Made by a program: the position numbers and the translations under genes. Of a stretch of 64,000 nucleotides of DNA, positions 33,040 to 44,098 are shown piece after piece. The notes beneath the pieces were generated by a model. It ran no database searches. It was given only the letters and a program-made list of their open reading frames with translations, and was not told the DNA's origin. Numbering within the stretch: position 1 is the first letter of the stretch; each line of letters starts with the position of its first letter. Source of the DNA: Erodium maritimum (Eukaryota > Streptophyta > Magnoliopsida > Geraniales > Geraniaceae); the NCBI GenBank assembly GCA_963921825.1, contig OY997591.1, positions 30,773,825-30,837,824 of the forward strand, written 5' to 3'.

Positions 33040-35711
33040 TATTCGAATGCATACCTACATTAACCGATGTCTTTGGTGTACCTCGTCCCAATATAAATCA
33101 TTTTCCGAGGATGTGAACATGGGCCGAGCACATAGTAGACTACCTCCTCCGATGCAGTGGAAAAGGCATTGGATGGGGCTAAGCCCGAGGTTAACTATTT
33201 ATGTATATTTAGATTTAGATTTGGAGGATACTTCATTAACAGAGTATTGGAAATCAAATGCCTCATGCATTTACATACACATCACAGATGACAAAATCCT
33301 ATATAGAAGCTATCAATATGCCAGGTAAAATTAAGATCATCGGTGATACTGCAAAGGAAATTATCGATTCCTCTAGCATATGCCAAAAGCATGGAAGACC
33401 ACTTAGATCAAAAGACATAGTTCCTCGGAAACGAAAATGTCTAACGAATAAATGGGATGAAAGAAACTCACTACTAGAGTTGGTTCCGGGGGAACCAACC
33501 GGACGGGTGTGATGTTCTTGAGGGGTTACAAGAAAAAGGTAATGACAAGATCCACATGAATTATTCATATATAAAGAACACATGGGATTGTAACTAGATA
33601 TTATTGATGAAATCTTTGCTTGTGCGGTTGCTAATGAGATAATCAATGAATTTTATTTTGATCCCCAAAGCATTGACAAATGTCGTCACATGGATACTTG
33701 GCCAAAATGGGAAGAAGCAATTCAATGGGAATTAGCTTCATTGGAGAAAAGCCAAGTCTTTGGGAACGTTTCCAAAACATCGGAAGGTGTTAAACCTGTT
33801 GGTTACAGGTGTGTGTTTACAAGGAAACGAAATGAGAAAAATGAAGTCGACTGATATAAGGATAGACTTGTGGCCTAAGGGTTCTCTCAACGATCGGGGT
33901 TGACTTTGATGAGACATATTCCCCAGTGATGGATATGATCACTTTCAAATATTTGATCAGCCTATCAGTCTTAGAGACACTTGATATGTGCATCATGAAC
34001 GTTGTCACTACTTACCTGTATAGTACTTTGGACACCGATATCTATATGAAACTCCCCGATAGGTTGAGATTGCCTGAAGCAATGATAGATATCCCTAGAG
34101 ATATGTGGTCAATAAAATTACAAAAGTCTTTGTGTGGACTAAAGAAATTTGGTAGGACGTGGTACAATTGTCTTAACGAGTACCTAACCAGAGAGGGATA
34201 TAAGAATGATATTATATGTCCATGTGTGTTCATTAAGAAAATAAACCCTAGATTTGTTATTATAGAGGTGTACGTCGATGACATAAGCCTGTTTGGGACT
34301 CCGGGGAAGACCCATAATGCTGAAAAGTATCTGAAAAAAGAATTTGAAATGAAAGATTTGGGAAAGATCAGACACTGTCTCGCCTTGCAGCTCAAGATCT
34401 GTCTGATGGCATTTTAATCCATTAATCTGCATATGTTGAGAAGCTCTTGAAACTATTTAGTACGGATAATGATCATCGACTTAGTACTCCAATGGTCGTT
34501 CGATCTTTGGATCCTAAGAGAGATCCATTCCGTCCCAAGGAAGCTGACGAAGAGATACTTAGTCCTGAAGTACCATATCTAAATGCTATTGGGGCTTTGT
34601 TGTATTTGGAACAATGTACGCGGCCCGATATAGCATTCGTAGTAAATTTACTTGTTAGATTCAGTTTAGAACCCACTCGACGACATTGGAATGCTATTAA
34701 GCATATACTTCGTTATCTGAGCAGAACTAAAGATTCAAGATTTTTGTATTCTAAGTCCAAAGAGAACATTGGATTGGATGGCTATGCAGATGTAGGATAT
34801 TCACCAGATACCCATAAATCTCGCTCCCAGATGTGATATGTATTTACTTTAAATGAGACAGTCATTTCGTGGCGCTCAACGAAGAAGACTTTGGTTGCGA
34901 AATCTCAAACCACTCGAAAATTCTAGCGCTACATGAAGCTAGTCGAGAGTTTGTGTTCCTCTGATCAGTTATTCGGCATATTTAGATCTCAATAGGCATT
35001 TCTCCAGAGAATTCCCTATCCACAATATTTGAGGACAATGCAGCTTGTATTGCTCAAATTGGAGGAGGATATATCAAAGAGGATAAAATCAAACACATCC
35101 CTCCAAAATTCATGTATACTCATGAACTCCAAAAGAGTAATGAGAATTATGAGATAGATGTGAAGCAGGTTCTGTCCAGTCAAAATCTTACTGATTTATT
35201 CACCAAGGCTTTGCATACATCAACTTTTGAGAAGCTAGTATAAAAAATTGGCATGTGTCGGGTTACCAAGAAACTATAATAAACTTGTCAATTTTAGGGG
35301 GGGGGGGCAACGATCAGGGGGCAAGGATTGTGTGCTGCACTCCTTTTTCCTTATTCAGGTTTTGTCCCACTGGTTTTTCTTGAAAAGGTTTTTAACGAGG
35401 TAGTTTGAAGCACATCCAACACTGACTTAGTTTTATGAATGGTGGTGCCAAAGGGGGTGTTATAAATAATAGAAGACCCCACCTCTCAACTAAAGTACAA
35501 ACATAAGAGAAACTTGTATTGCCATGTTTTGGTAATAATGGAATACAATCATACGTGTATGCCTATAAAAGGAGCCATCTCCTTTGTTAAACATCAATTG
35601 AAATGTAAAGGAAATAACAGCAACGTTGTGCTTTCTTCTTCTCAGTTCTCTACTACACAGAATGTCTTGAAGTCGTTTTATGTTCTTATTGTCTTACTGT
35701 AATTTACAACA
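33040..35711 (+). mobile_element. 5'-truncated Copia element of a second family
   Basis: Starts in the integrase C-terminal region (about 33040-33240), then a linker (33258-33512), reverse transcriptase (about 33600-34420, including VYVDDI), and RNase H (about 34580-35220). A polypurine tract AAAGGGGG abuts a putative 254-bp 3' LTR at 35458. The 5' half and 5' LTR are absent. It differs clearly in sequence from the Angela-like family. A fossil with many breaks. Confidence 0.8.
35458..35711 (+). repeat. Putative short 3' LTR of the second Copia family
   Basis: TGTTATAAAT..TTACAACA, directly after the polypurine tract, with a TATAAAAGG box near 35562. No second copy is present to confirm its limits. 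Confidence 0.55.
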
Positions 35712-35789
35712 AAATGACTCGTTTCTTCTTTTCGAGATATTGAAATGACTTGGACGCAATATATAGTCTAGGAGGACTAGAAAGGTTGC

Positions 35790-37343
35790 ATTTTTTTTCA
35801 TCAAACACATACTTAATCATCAGCGAATACAAATTTTAATCAAACTTTTTCGGAAGAATAAAGGGAGTACACAAAGATTTCAGCTATAGAACCGAAACAA
35901 ATGAGATGGAAAATTTCACCTCCAACCAGCAAACTAGATCAATACAAAGAATTAAAACTAACACACCAGCTACAAAGCCGAGCACTTGCATGGAAGCTCA
36001 GCCTCAACAATATCCCAACAAGGGGAGGAAACATAGCGACTTGGTCTAAGTACCAAATTTTACAAACAATAAGTACGACAAATCCACCAAGGGCAGTAAA
36101 GAAGGTTTAAACCCAGAGTTTCCAACCATGAAGCACAACAAATTACAACCAAAATTGTTGAGATTGTATAGCATCTTGTCTCATTAAGAGCATCAACCTC
36201 TCACACAAAGAGAATGATGGCCACTAACAAGCCGATGACCAACAACGCAAACGACAAACACAGATCCAGTGGACAAATCCTACTAGAACACACTAAATCC
36301 TTAATCGAATCTAAAGGTAATCAAACAATAGGTACAATTTCCCAAACCACTCGCCGGAAGCCAACACCTACAAACCGGAGATCCCTCACCGTCGTAATGG
36401 AAGGAAACCGATGAAAACCAAGCAGAATTGATACAAGGATAGTGTGAGGAACAACAACACTTAACAAAAGGAAATGAAGAGCACGATACCTCATCTGAAA
36501 GGAGCAGCACAAGAAAAAACCTCCGCCAAACTGGGGTCAACACCACAACAGCCAACGAGGAGGCACGACTTGAGCAGATCCACAACAATCTACAAATTGG
36601 AAGATCGAGAAGCGTGTCCCATGCTAGATCTAAGTCGAATCACCGGAGACACCATAATCAGAGATGAAGGAACCTGAGAACAACATACCGAAGCACCAGG
36701 AACGACTTGGCCATATCTACTATTATCTACAACCAGGGTGGTCGCGAAACGTGCCCCATGTCGGATCTAAATAAGTCACCGGAAACTTTGCCAACAACAA
36801 AACTTGGGCCACAGAACCCAACACAAAACAGCCTCACAACCAAACACATACACCTAGACCTACCAACTAAGCTCAACAAACACAAGAAAAAATCCCTAAC
36901 CAATAACAAGTACAAAGTCCCTCAGCCTAAAACCACCAAACAAAGCCCATGTCCCAAACTAAACAAAAACATAACACCAAAAAGGCAACTCAAGACATCG
37001 AGATACCTCGTGACCCTTCCCACGAAGCTCTAGACGTTGTCTATTATTGACAAACACCAACAGAACTACGAACCAAACACCAGGAACAACACTATAGCAA
37101 ACCATCGTATACGGAAACACCCACCGGCGAGCACAAACGAACAAACCGCCACTTGCTTCGTCGATCAACGAAACTAGACTTCACTACAACAACCCCGACA
37201 AACTCTCGAGGTTGGCCACATCTATTCCGTCCAAACTCCCACACCACTAAATCCATGATCTACGGGAGTCCAGGATCTGAAGGTAACTATTAGATCTGAA
37301 CCGCCTGAGCAAGACCCCATATCTCACACCACACCCTTCTTCA
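35790..37343 (-). mobile_element. Non-coding LINE-like element, 3' portion
   Basis: Read on the minus strand this ends in GTTTGATG plus eight A (35790-35797), an L1-style tail. The body is non-coding with G/T-rich text and two related phrases near 36610 and 36745 (GTGCCCCATGTCGGATCTAA type). Its 5' part continues at 48824 to about 49030 beyond the younger L1 that interrupts it. No protein domain is seen, so it is perhaps a non-autonomous derivative. Confidence 0.4.
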
Positions 37344-38422
37344 ACAAACGGGAAACGAGATTGTACTGGTAGGTGACGTCACAACACACATTGGTGAAAA
37401 CTCTCTCAACTGCTACAGTAACACTATGAAGTTTCACTGTTCATTCTCAAGAACAATGAACTCTGTTCTTCATCTTCTTCCTTGATTCCAACCTCGGTGT
37501 AGTGTTCATGATGGCAGGAGGCCATCGAACCACCGTCGTCAATCTCTTTCCTCCTTTCTTCTGCTACTCAGCTCAAGTTTTCTTCGGAGCAAAGTTGCTT
37601 CTTTGAAGATTGTTCAGAAGCTTGGGCTTGTTGGTATACCTCTTTCTTCTACATATCTCTCTTTCTGATCTTCTTATATCGGTGTAGTGTCCTTGGTGAT
37701 CTCCCACGAGTTCACTGGACCATCGAGGGTATTCAGTTGTTTGTTTTTTTCTTTTAATGGGGCTCACCATTGAAGAAATATGTGGAGAGACAGAGATTAT
37801 TCGACACCAACAATCCTTTAGAAAGCAAACCTCCTTGCTAAGATCTCATGTGATGCCGGCTACAAATGTTCCTCCTCATCAACGACACAACAAATCCATT
37901 CACAAGCCTCTTCGTAAAGGAAAAAACAAGCTTCAAAAAACATACTCGGATGCTCTTTCCTCTTCTTCTTATGATAGAACCCAAGAGTTCTCTCCTGGAG
38001 GGCACACCAGACTTCTTCATGGCAAAAAGATGTTTTATGATAAAAAAAATTTCCAACCAATACTCTCTGACTCTGTGTATACTCCTGACCTGTCTAATAC
38101 AAATGAGGAACCTGTAGTTATGATCAGTGGAAAAAGGGGTATCTCAAGAGGGGATCAAGACTCCTCTTCAATGGGGTATCCACCTCCTGGTTTTGAGAAT
38201 GTTATACCAGCTCAGGTTCAGAAGAAAAGAAAATTCTCTCAGGGTCAATGTTATGTCCCAAAAATGGCCTCAGGAATAGGTTATTACACTGCGTTTGTTT
38301 GCAATCTTCCTCCAAGTTCAGACTCTCATTGGTTGGCAAATTTGTTTGGAAATTGCCCTGGTTTCTACAAAGCTCTAAAGGCCTCAAGACTCAATTCAAA
38401 AGGAAAATCATATGGCTTTATT

Positions 38423-41309
38423 TGTAATAACCACTTCCGGTCAACGCTAGTCAAACCTGCGAAAAACAGGAAAATTTAAAATTTTTAAGACAGACACTTA
38501 ATTTAACCTAAATTGACCCCGAGGGTCATACCGGACTTAAGTTGACCCCGATATCGACCAAAGTGAGTTCTGGGGGACTTAGGGAAACTTTCTGATCAAT
38601 TTGGGAAAAGTTGACTTTTCGCTGGAAAAGTCAACCGAGCGACGTTTTGGTCCATTCGAGGACCGTTTTGGATCCAAAAAGCTTAGCCGTCATCTCAGCG
38701 GTCTTAGTTGATCCGTTTCCTTGTAGCCCGTCAAGTTTCGTAATTTTTGGGAAAAAGTGCCCGTTCGGGGCCCAAAACGTCCGATTTTCGTGAATCTGAC
38801 AGAAATATCTACAAGATATTTTGTTTAAAAAGGGGACCCACTTGCCACATGTCACTAAAGGGGTGGGGTTAGGTATTTTTGAAGCAAGACAAGAGAGGGG
38901 GGATGGGTGTGTTCGGCCACACTTGTAGAAAAGAGAAAAAAATAAGAAAAGGAAGAGAGTTTTAGAGAGAGAAGGAGAAGAGAGAAAGAGAGAGAGAAGA
39001 AGTAAGGGTTTGGCCACTATTCACGAAGCTTCAACCATTGGATCGTCTCATCGTTGCAAAAATCGAACTCCCCTCATCCTCCTCTACGGTATACACCGAA
39101 CCGATTCTCGTTTTGTTAATTTTCAAATGTTAGGGTTTGTGTAAAACTATTAGCTAGGGTTGTATTGAGGTTGGGGAAGTGTTGGAGACGTTTTGGAGGT
39201 GTTTGGAGGTGAAGGGAAACTTTTTCCGGTGACCGGGAGCTCGGGAGGAGCTCCGGCCACCGTGGGTGGTGGCCGGCCGGCCATAGGGTGGTTGGCCGGA
39301 GCTGGGACCAACCACCACCATGGTGGCCGGGCCCCAATTGGAACCATAGGGCCCACGGCCAAGTGGGTCAGGTGGGGCCCACGTGCTCGGGTACTCGGGG
39401 TTAGTGTTCGGGTGGTTTAAAACGTTCCCCGGACCATTTATCCATAACCGAATCGAAATTTGGAATTAAATTGGAAAAGTTGTAATTATCGGGTTTAGAA
39501 ACTTTAAACGTTAATTATTTGACTCGGAAGTCGGAATTCGATTCTGTCGAGTGCCTAAGAATTCTTGAATTATTCTAAGACCGTAGAAACGAAAACGGGA
39601 ATTTTTGGAGCCCCGGAAGGGCATTTACAAAACCCGGGCAGATTCGCCATGTCGGGCGAATCGGGCCATTACGAGTCCTTCTCTCTCGTAATTGGGAAGT
39701 TTGGGAGTGAACGACATTGTTGGGGTTACGTTTGGGCGTTAAGTTTATTAAATTTCCAGTTTATTCCTGCGAGTTTAAAGTGCATTGAAAATTGTGTTCT
39801 TTTAGATCGTGCTGCGGACTGAGACAAAAGGAAGCTAGGCGAGTGACTGGGATCACGTCGGGGCTTAGTTGAGCACTTTTGGAGAATTACTCAAGGTAGG
39901 GAAAAGTAGCCGGATCTAGGCCCTGACTGGGGAAAGTTAACAGTAGAATTGCATGTGACACCGGGGTGTCGTGGGTTATTTAGGTTATCAAATATTAGAA
40001 AAGCATGATACGGGAACGTAGCGTTTATGAGAAAAGCATGTGACACTTAGTAGTGTCGTAGGAGCAGAGAACCTAGCGATATTAGAATTACTGGAGGCAT
40101 ATGACCATGCCCGGAGGTTGATTGTTTAAATTATGTCTTGGGTGGCCATGAGAGCCCGTATTTTATTATCGATGTCTTGGGTGGCCATGAGAGCCCGTAT
40201 TTTATTATCGATGTCTTGGGTGGCCATGAGAGCCCGTGTTGTACTGTTGGAGTCTTGGGTGGCCTGAGTGCCCATGGGGTTGTTGAACCCGAGTCTTGAC
40301 CGTTAGTGTGTCTTGAGTGGCCATGAGTGCCCGTGGGGGGTTGTTGAACCCGTGTCTTACCGTTGGTGTTTGGGTGGCCGTGAGTGCCCGTGGGGCTGTT
40401 GAACCCGAGTCTTGACTGTTGAGGCGTCTCGGGTGGCCTTGAGTGCCGTGGAGTGTTGGACTGGTGTTGTTACTGTTTGTTGAGCTTTGGTTGTGTTTGT
40501 GATTGTGGTTACCTGAGGTTGGGGGCCCGCTTGGTTTGGGGTTGTGAGTATGATAGGTCGACAGCCTGATCCGATATGGTGTCGATGAATTGCGATAGGT
40601 CGACAGCCTGATCCGACTTGGTGTCGATGAATTGCGATAGGTCGACAGCCTGATCCGACTTTGTGTCGAGGAATTGCGATAGGTCGACCGCCTGACCTGA
40701 TTGAGATTGGTAAAAGGGCGTGAGGGAGGTTACCGAGCAACATGAATGCGATCCTTTGTGATCTTGTTTGGTGTGCGATCCTTTGTAATCTTGTTTGGCG
40801 TTGCGTAGTTGTTATGTCGTGTCCTTTGAGGAGGTCGTCGATAGTTGTGTCGGGTTTACATTACGTTATCGAGTGTTGAGTCTGTTGAGGAAAGTAACGG
40901 GTGGTGTGTCAGTTGAGTTACTTGAGTTTGGGGATTGTATTTCCCGGTTTTGGGTCGGTTGGGGTGTTACCGGCTTTGTCTGCTAATTATGCCGTAGTCA
41001 GTCTGTTATCCGTGGTGGTGAGCGAACGCTCACCCCTAGCTGCTTTTCCTACAGGTACTTGTCGCAGGTCGGATTAGGTGAGCTTCCGAAGCTTGAAGAG
41101 CTTGAAGCGGGAGTCCGAGTTACCTTTTAGTCTAGCGACGGATACCTCGCATTTTGTCCGCTTGTGGGACGTTTTATTTTGAGTTGTAATTATTATTTTG
41201 TTGAACTAAACTGGTATTTTAAAGTGATTTAATGGAAAAGGGTTTCAAAGTGTTTATTATTTTAAATGTTCGCGTTCCAAGTTCGGTTCACTGAAATTGG
41301 GGCGTGACA
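38423..41309 (+). mobile_element. Solo LTR, Tat-like family, copy 2, inside L1 ORF1
   Basis: TGTAATAACC..GGGGCGTGACA, 2887 bp, with 5-bp duplication TTATT (38418-38422 and 41310-41314). Related to 3821-7223 over its last roughly 1.4 kb, while the first half is largely different. It contains a 42-bp minisatellite (40552-40700). No internal region. Confidence 0.85.
40090..40700 (+). repeat. Minisatellites inside Tat-like LTR copy 2
   Basis: GGTGGCCATGAGAGCCCG units occur at 40140-40460, then 3.5 copies of a 42-bp unit containing GATAGGTCGACAGCCTGATC (starts 40552, 40594, 40636, 40678). Confidence 0.85.
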
Positions 41310-42940
41310 TTATTTATTTCAAAGTTAAACCGTTCTTGGAAGAAGCCATCCTCAAATTTAATGGTGCCTTTGTTTTAAATCATAGACTCTTTGTTACCAA
41401 GGCAAAGGACATGAGTCAAAAATCTTTTATTCCCTCTCAAAGATCTTGGCCAGACTCAAAAGCCCCTCTCAGCTATGAAGATTTTCTCCATAAAGGCTCC
41501 ATTGTCACAAATCACTGCATAATTTTGAAGAGGGCTCACTTAGTTGTCACAAATGTTAATCTAAGTGTGGAAGGTATCATGAGAGAAATGGATCTTCAAG
41601 ATGTTTTTGAAGTCCAACTCCTTGCTTTGGGGAATAAAGCAGTTATGGTTTATTGTGAAGATGAACTGTTTGAAGAAGAACTGATTAAGGAAAAGGATAA
41701 TTGGTTACATCCCTGGGTTACACTTCTTCCTACTTTTGATTGTTTGACTAACAAAGGTGGTAAGTTTGTATGGTTGGCTATACATGGAATTCCCTACTCT
41801 GGTTGGTCTCAAGAATCTTTTCAAGCTGCTGTTGTGGACTTTGGAACTGTTGTTTTCACTCATCCAATCTCCAAAAATGGGGTTTATGTTGATATAGCTT
41901 ATGTGCTAATCCATACCTTCAGATTACATTCTTTTTGTGAGGAGGTCCAAATTTCCCTAGGAAAAAGACATTACAAGCTCCTGGTTAATACTATTGAAGA
42001 AGCAATTCTTCCCGCTTTTCCAGTCTCTTCTGGTTCTGATACAAGCTCAAACTCAACTGACTTTCTTGAGGACAATGTTGCTAGTTCTGAAGAACAAATG
42101 TCCTCAGAGTTTGGAGTGTCCTTATCTGAAGATATAGTTGCTTCTCCTTTGGAAAAGGGCATTGATTTGAACCCTGGGATTTCTGATCAAGTTGGCTTAG
42201 AAAATGCTTTGGACATTCGAAATCAGTTAACTTCTTTGGTGCAACAGACTGCATTTATTCCAACAACAAACATTCTTCTGCATTCCAAGGCCTTAAATGA
42301 TGAAGGTTTACTACAATCTCTTCTTCATTCCCCTCTTCTAGCTATTGAGACAAGGCATGCTCTATCTCCAATTTTAGAGGAACAGGTTGTTCAAGACACT
42401 TTTCAATCTGAAGACTTACAAATCCAAGCCTTTGAACTAGATTCAATCTCTACAGTTCTGGTAGCTATCCCTTCATTCCATCCCTTGGTCAGTTCTGAAT
42501 TACCTCTTGCTTCTGTTCAATTAGCCTCCTCTGAATTGGAAACCCAATTCTCAGCTCAAAAGGTTATAACCCTCTCCTCTCAGATCATTAGTCCTATCAT
42601 TCCTAATCTTGTTCCTTGCTTAGAAGAAGAATCCATTGGCCACCTTCTTAACCCTGAGGATAATGCTAATATCCTGGACCCTACCAAATCTGATTCTCTT
42701 ATTTTATTGCAAACAAGGACAGAGGTTGATAAGCATTTAATGAAGGGTGAGGCTCAAGGTGAAAGCAATATGATTTCTACCAAAACCTTGACTACTTCTG
42801 ACATACAAGAGGATATTAGTCCCTTTCCTTCTACATCAATGGATCTGGTGGGCCTGGACAGCCTGTTAAGTGGGAAGGCTCTTTTAGAATTACAACCTTC
42901 CCTCCAATTTCAAATTGAGCAATTACAGGTTGATGAGGCA

Positions 42941-43970
42941 GCAGACTTTTTAGGGCTGAGAAAAGCATCTCCTCCTCAGAATTTTAAGGCTAGTCACAAG
43001 AAGAAGAAGGGAGTCAAAAATACTCCTCCTCATGCCTACAGTACTAGATCAAAAATCAAGTTGGCAGGTCCATCTATAGCTTCTGACACTATTCAGCCTC
43101 TTGCTCAGCTCAAAAAAAGGAATTTTTTAGATGAAGACTCATTTGCAAAAAAAGGCTTGGGGTTTTGGGAAAGCTATAGGGTTGAAAGCAAGTATTGCTG
43201 ATCATATCATTCTAAATCAAATTAATGATCATGAAGCAGACTTTTTAGGGCTGAGAAAAGCATCTCCTCCTCAGAATTTTAAGGCTAGTCACAAGAAGAA
43301 GAAGGGAGTCAAAAATACTCCTCCTCATGCCTACAGTACTAGATCAAAAATCAAGTTGGCAGGTCCATCTATAGCTTCTGACACTATTCAGCCTCTTGCT
43401 CAGCTCAAAAAAAGGAATTTTTTAGATGAAGACTCATTTGCAAAAAAAGGCTTGGGGTTTTGGGAAAGCTATAGGGTTGAAAGCAAGTATTGCTGATCAT
43501 ATCATTCTAAATCAAATTAATGATCATGAAGCAGACTTTTTAGGGCTGAGAAAAGCATCTCCTCCTCAGAATTTTAAGGCTAGTCACAAGAAGAAGAAGG
43601 GAGTCAAAAATACTCCTCCTCATGCCTACAGTACTAGATCAAAAATCAAGTTGGCAGGTCCATCTACAGCTTCTGACACTATTTAGCCTCCTGCTCAGCT
43701 CAAAAAAAGGAATTGTTTAGATGAAGACTCATTTGCAAAAAAGGCTTGGGGTTTGGGGAAAGCTATAGGGTTGAAAGCAAGTATTGCAGATCATATCATT
43801 CTAAATCAGGTCCATCTACAGCTTCTAACACTATTCAGCCTCCTGCTCAGCTCAAAAAAAGGAATTTTTTAGATGAAGACTCATTTGCAAAAAAGGCTTG
43901 GGGTTTTGGGAAAGCTATAGGGTTGAAAGCAAGTATTGCTGATCATATCATTCTAAATCAAATTAATGAT
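42941..43970 (+). repeat. 98-codon tandem repeats at the C-terminus of L1 ORF1
   Basis: The unit begins GCAGACTTTTTAGGG at 42941, 43236 and 43531, with a partial fourth copy from about 43808. Copies 1 and 2 carry a run of seven A (GCAAAAAAAGG) and copies 3 and 4 have six, so the ancestral unit is 294 bp (98 codons, in frame). The extra A shifts phase in two copies. Copy 3 also has a TAG where its siblings have CAG. The copies are nearly identical, so the duplication is recent relative to the element. Confidence 0.9.
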
Positions 43971-44098
43971 CTTGAAGACCTCAATAGTCATTCAGTGGAC
44001 TTTGAAGGGGGCTGTGAAGATGAATTTGTAGATTTGGAAAAGGAGTCTGATACTGAGATTAAGTTGGACAAAGCCTCCAATCTTAATCCTAAAGAAGC

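Larger units (their letters stand above)
37757..43201 (+). pseudogene. L1 ORF1 with RRM domain, interrupted
   Basis: Starts MGLTIEEICGE. The N-terminal 170 residues are Ser/Lys-rich. An RRM follows, with RNP2 as TAFVCNLP (about 38287-38310) and RNP1 as KSYGFI up to 38422, resuming as YFK at 41315 after the solo LTR. The reading phase is the same on both sides because the insert plus duplication is 2892 bp, a multiple of three. After the RRM comes a long acidic, low-complexity region (41700-42930), then tandem repeats. In this phase the frame stops at TGA 43199-43201. ORF1 proteins bind L1 RNA and chaperone target-primed reverse transcription. The last repeat copy carries the sequence on to the ORF1/ORF2 junction at 44102 in another phase. 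Confidence 0.8.

Noticed and set aside
36214-37033. Short plus-strand frames between 36.2 and 37.0 kb
   Set aside because: They are antisense to a non-coding LINE-like element with an A-tail on the other strand.
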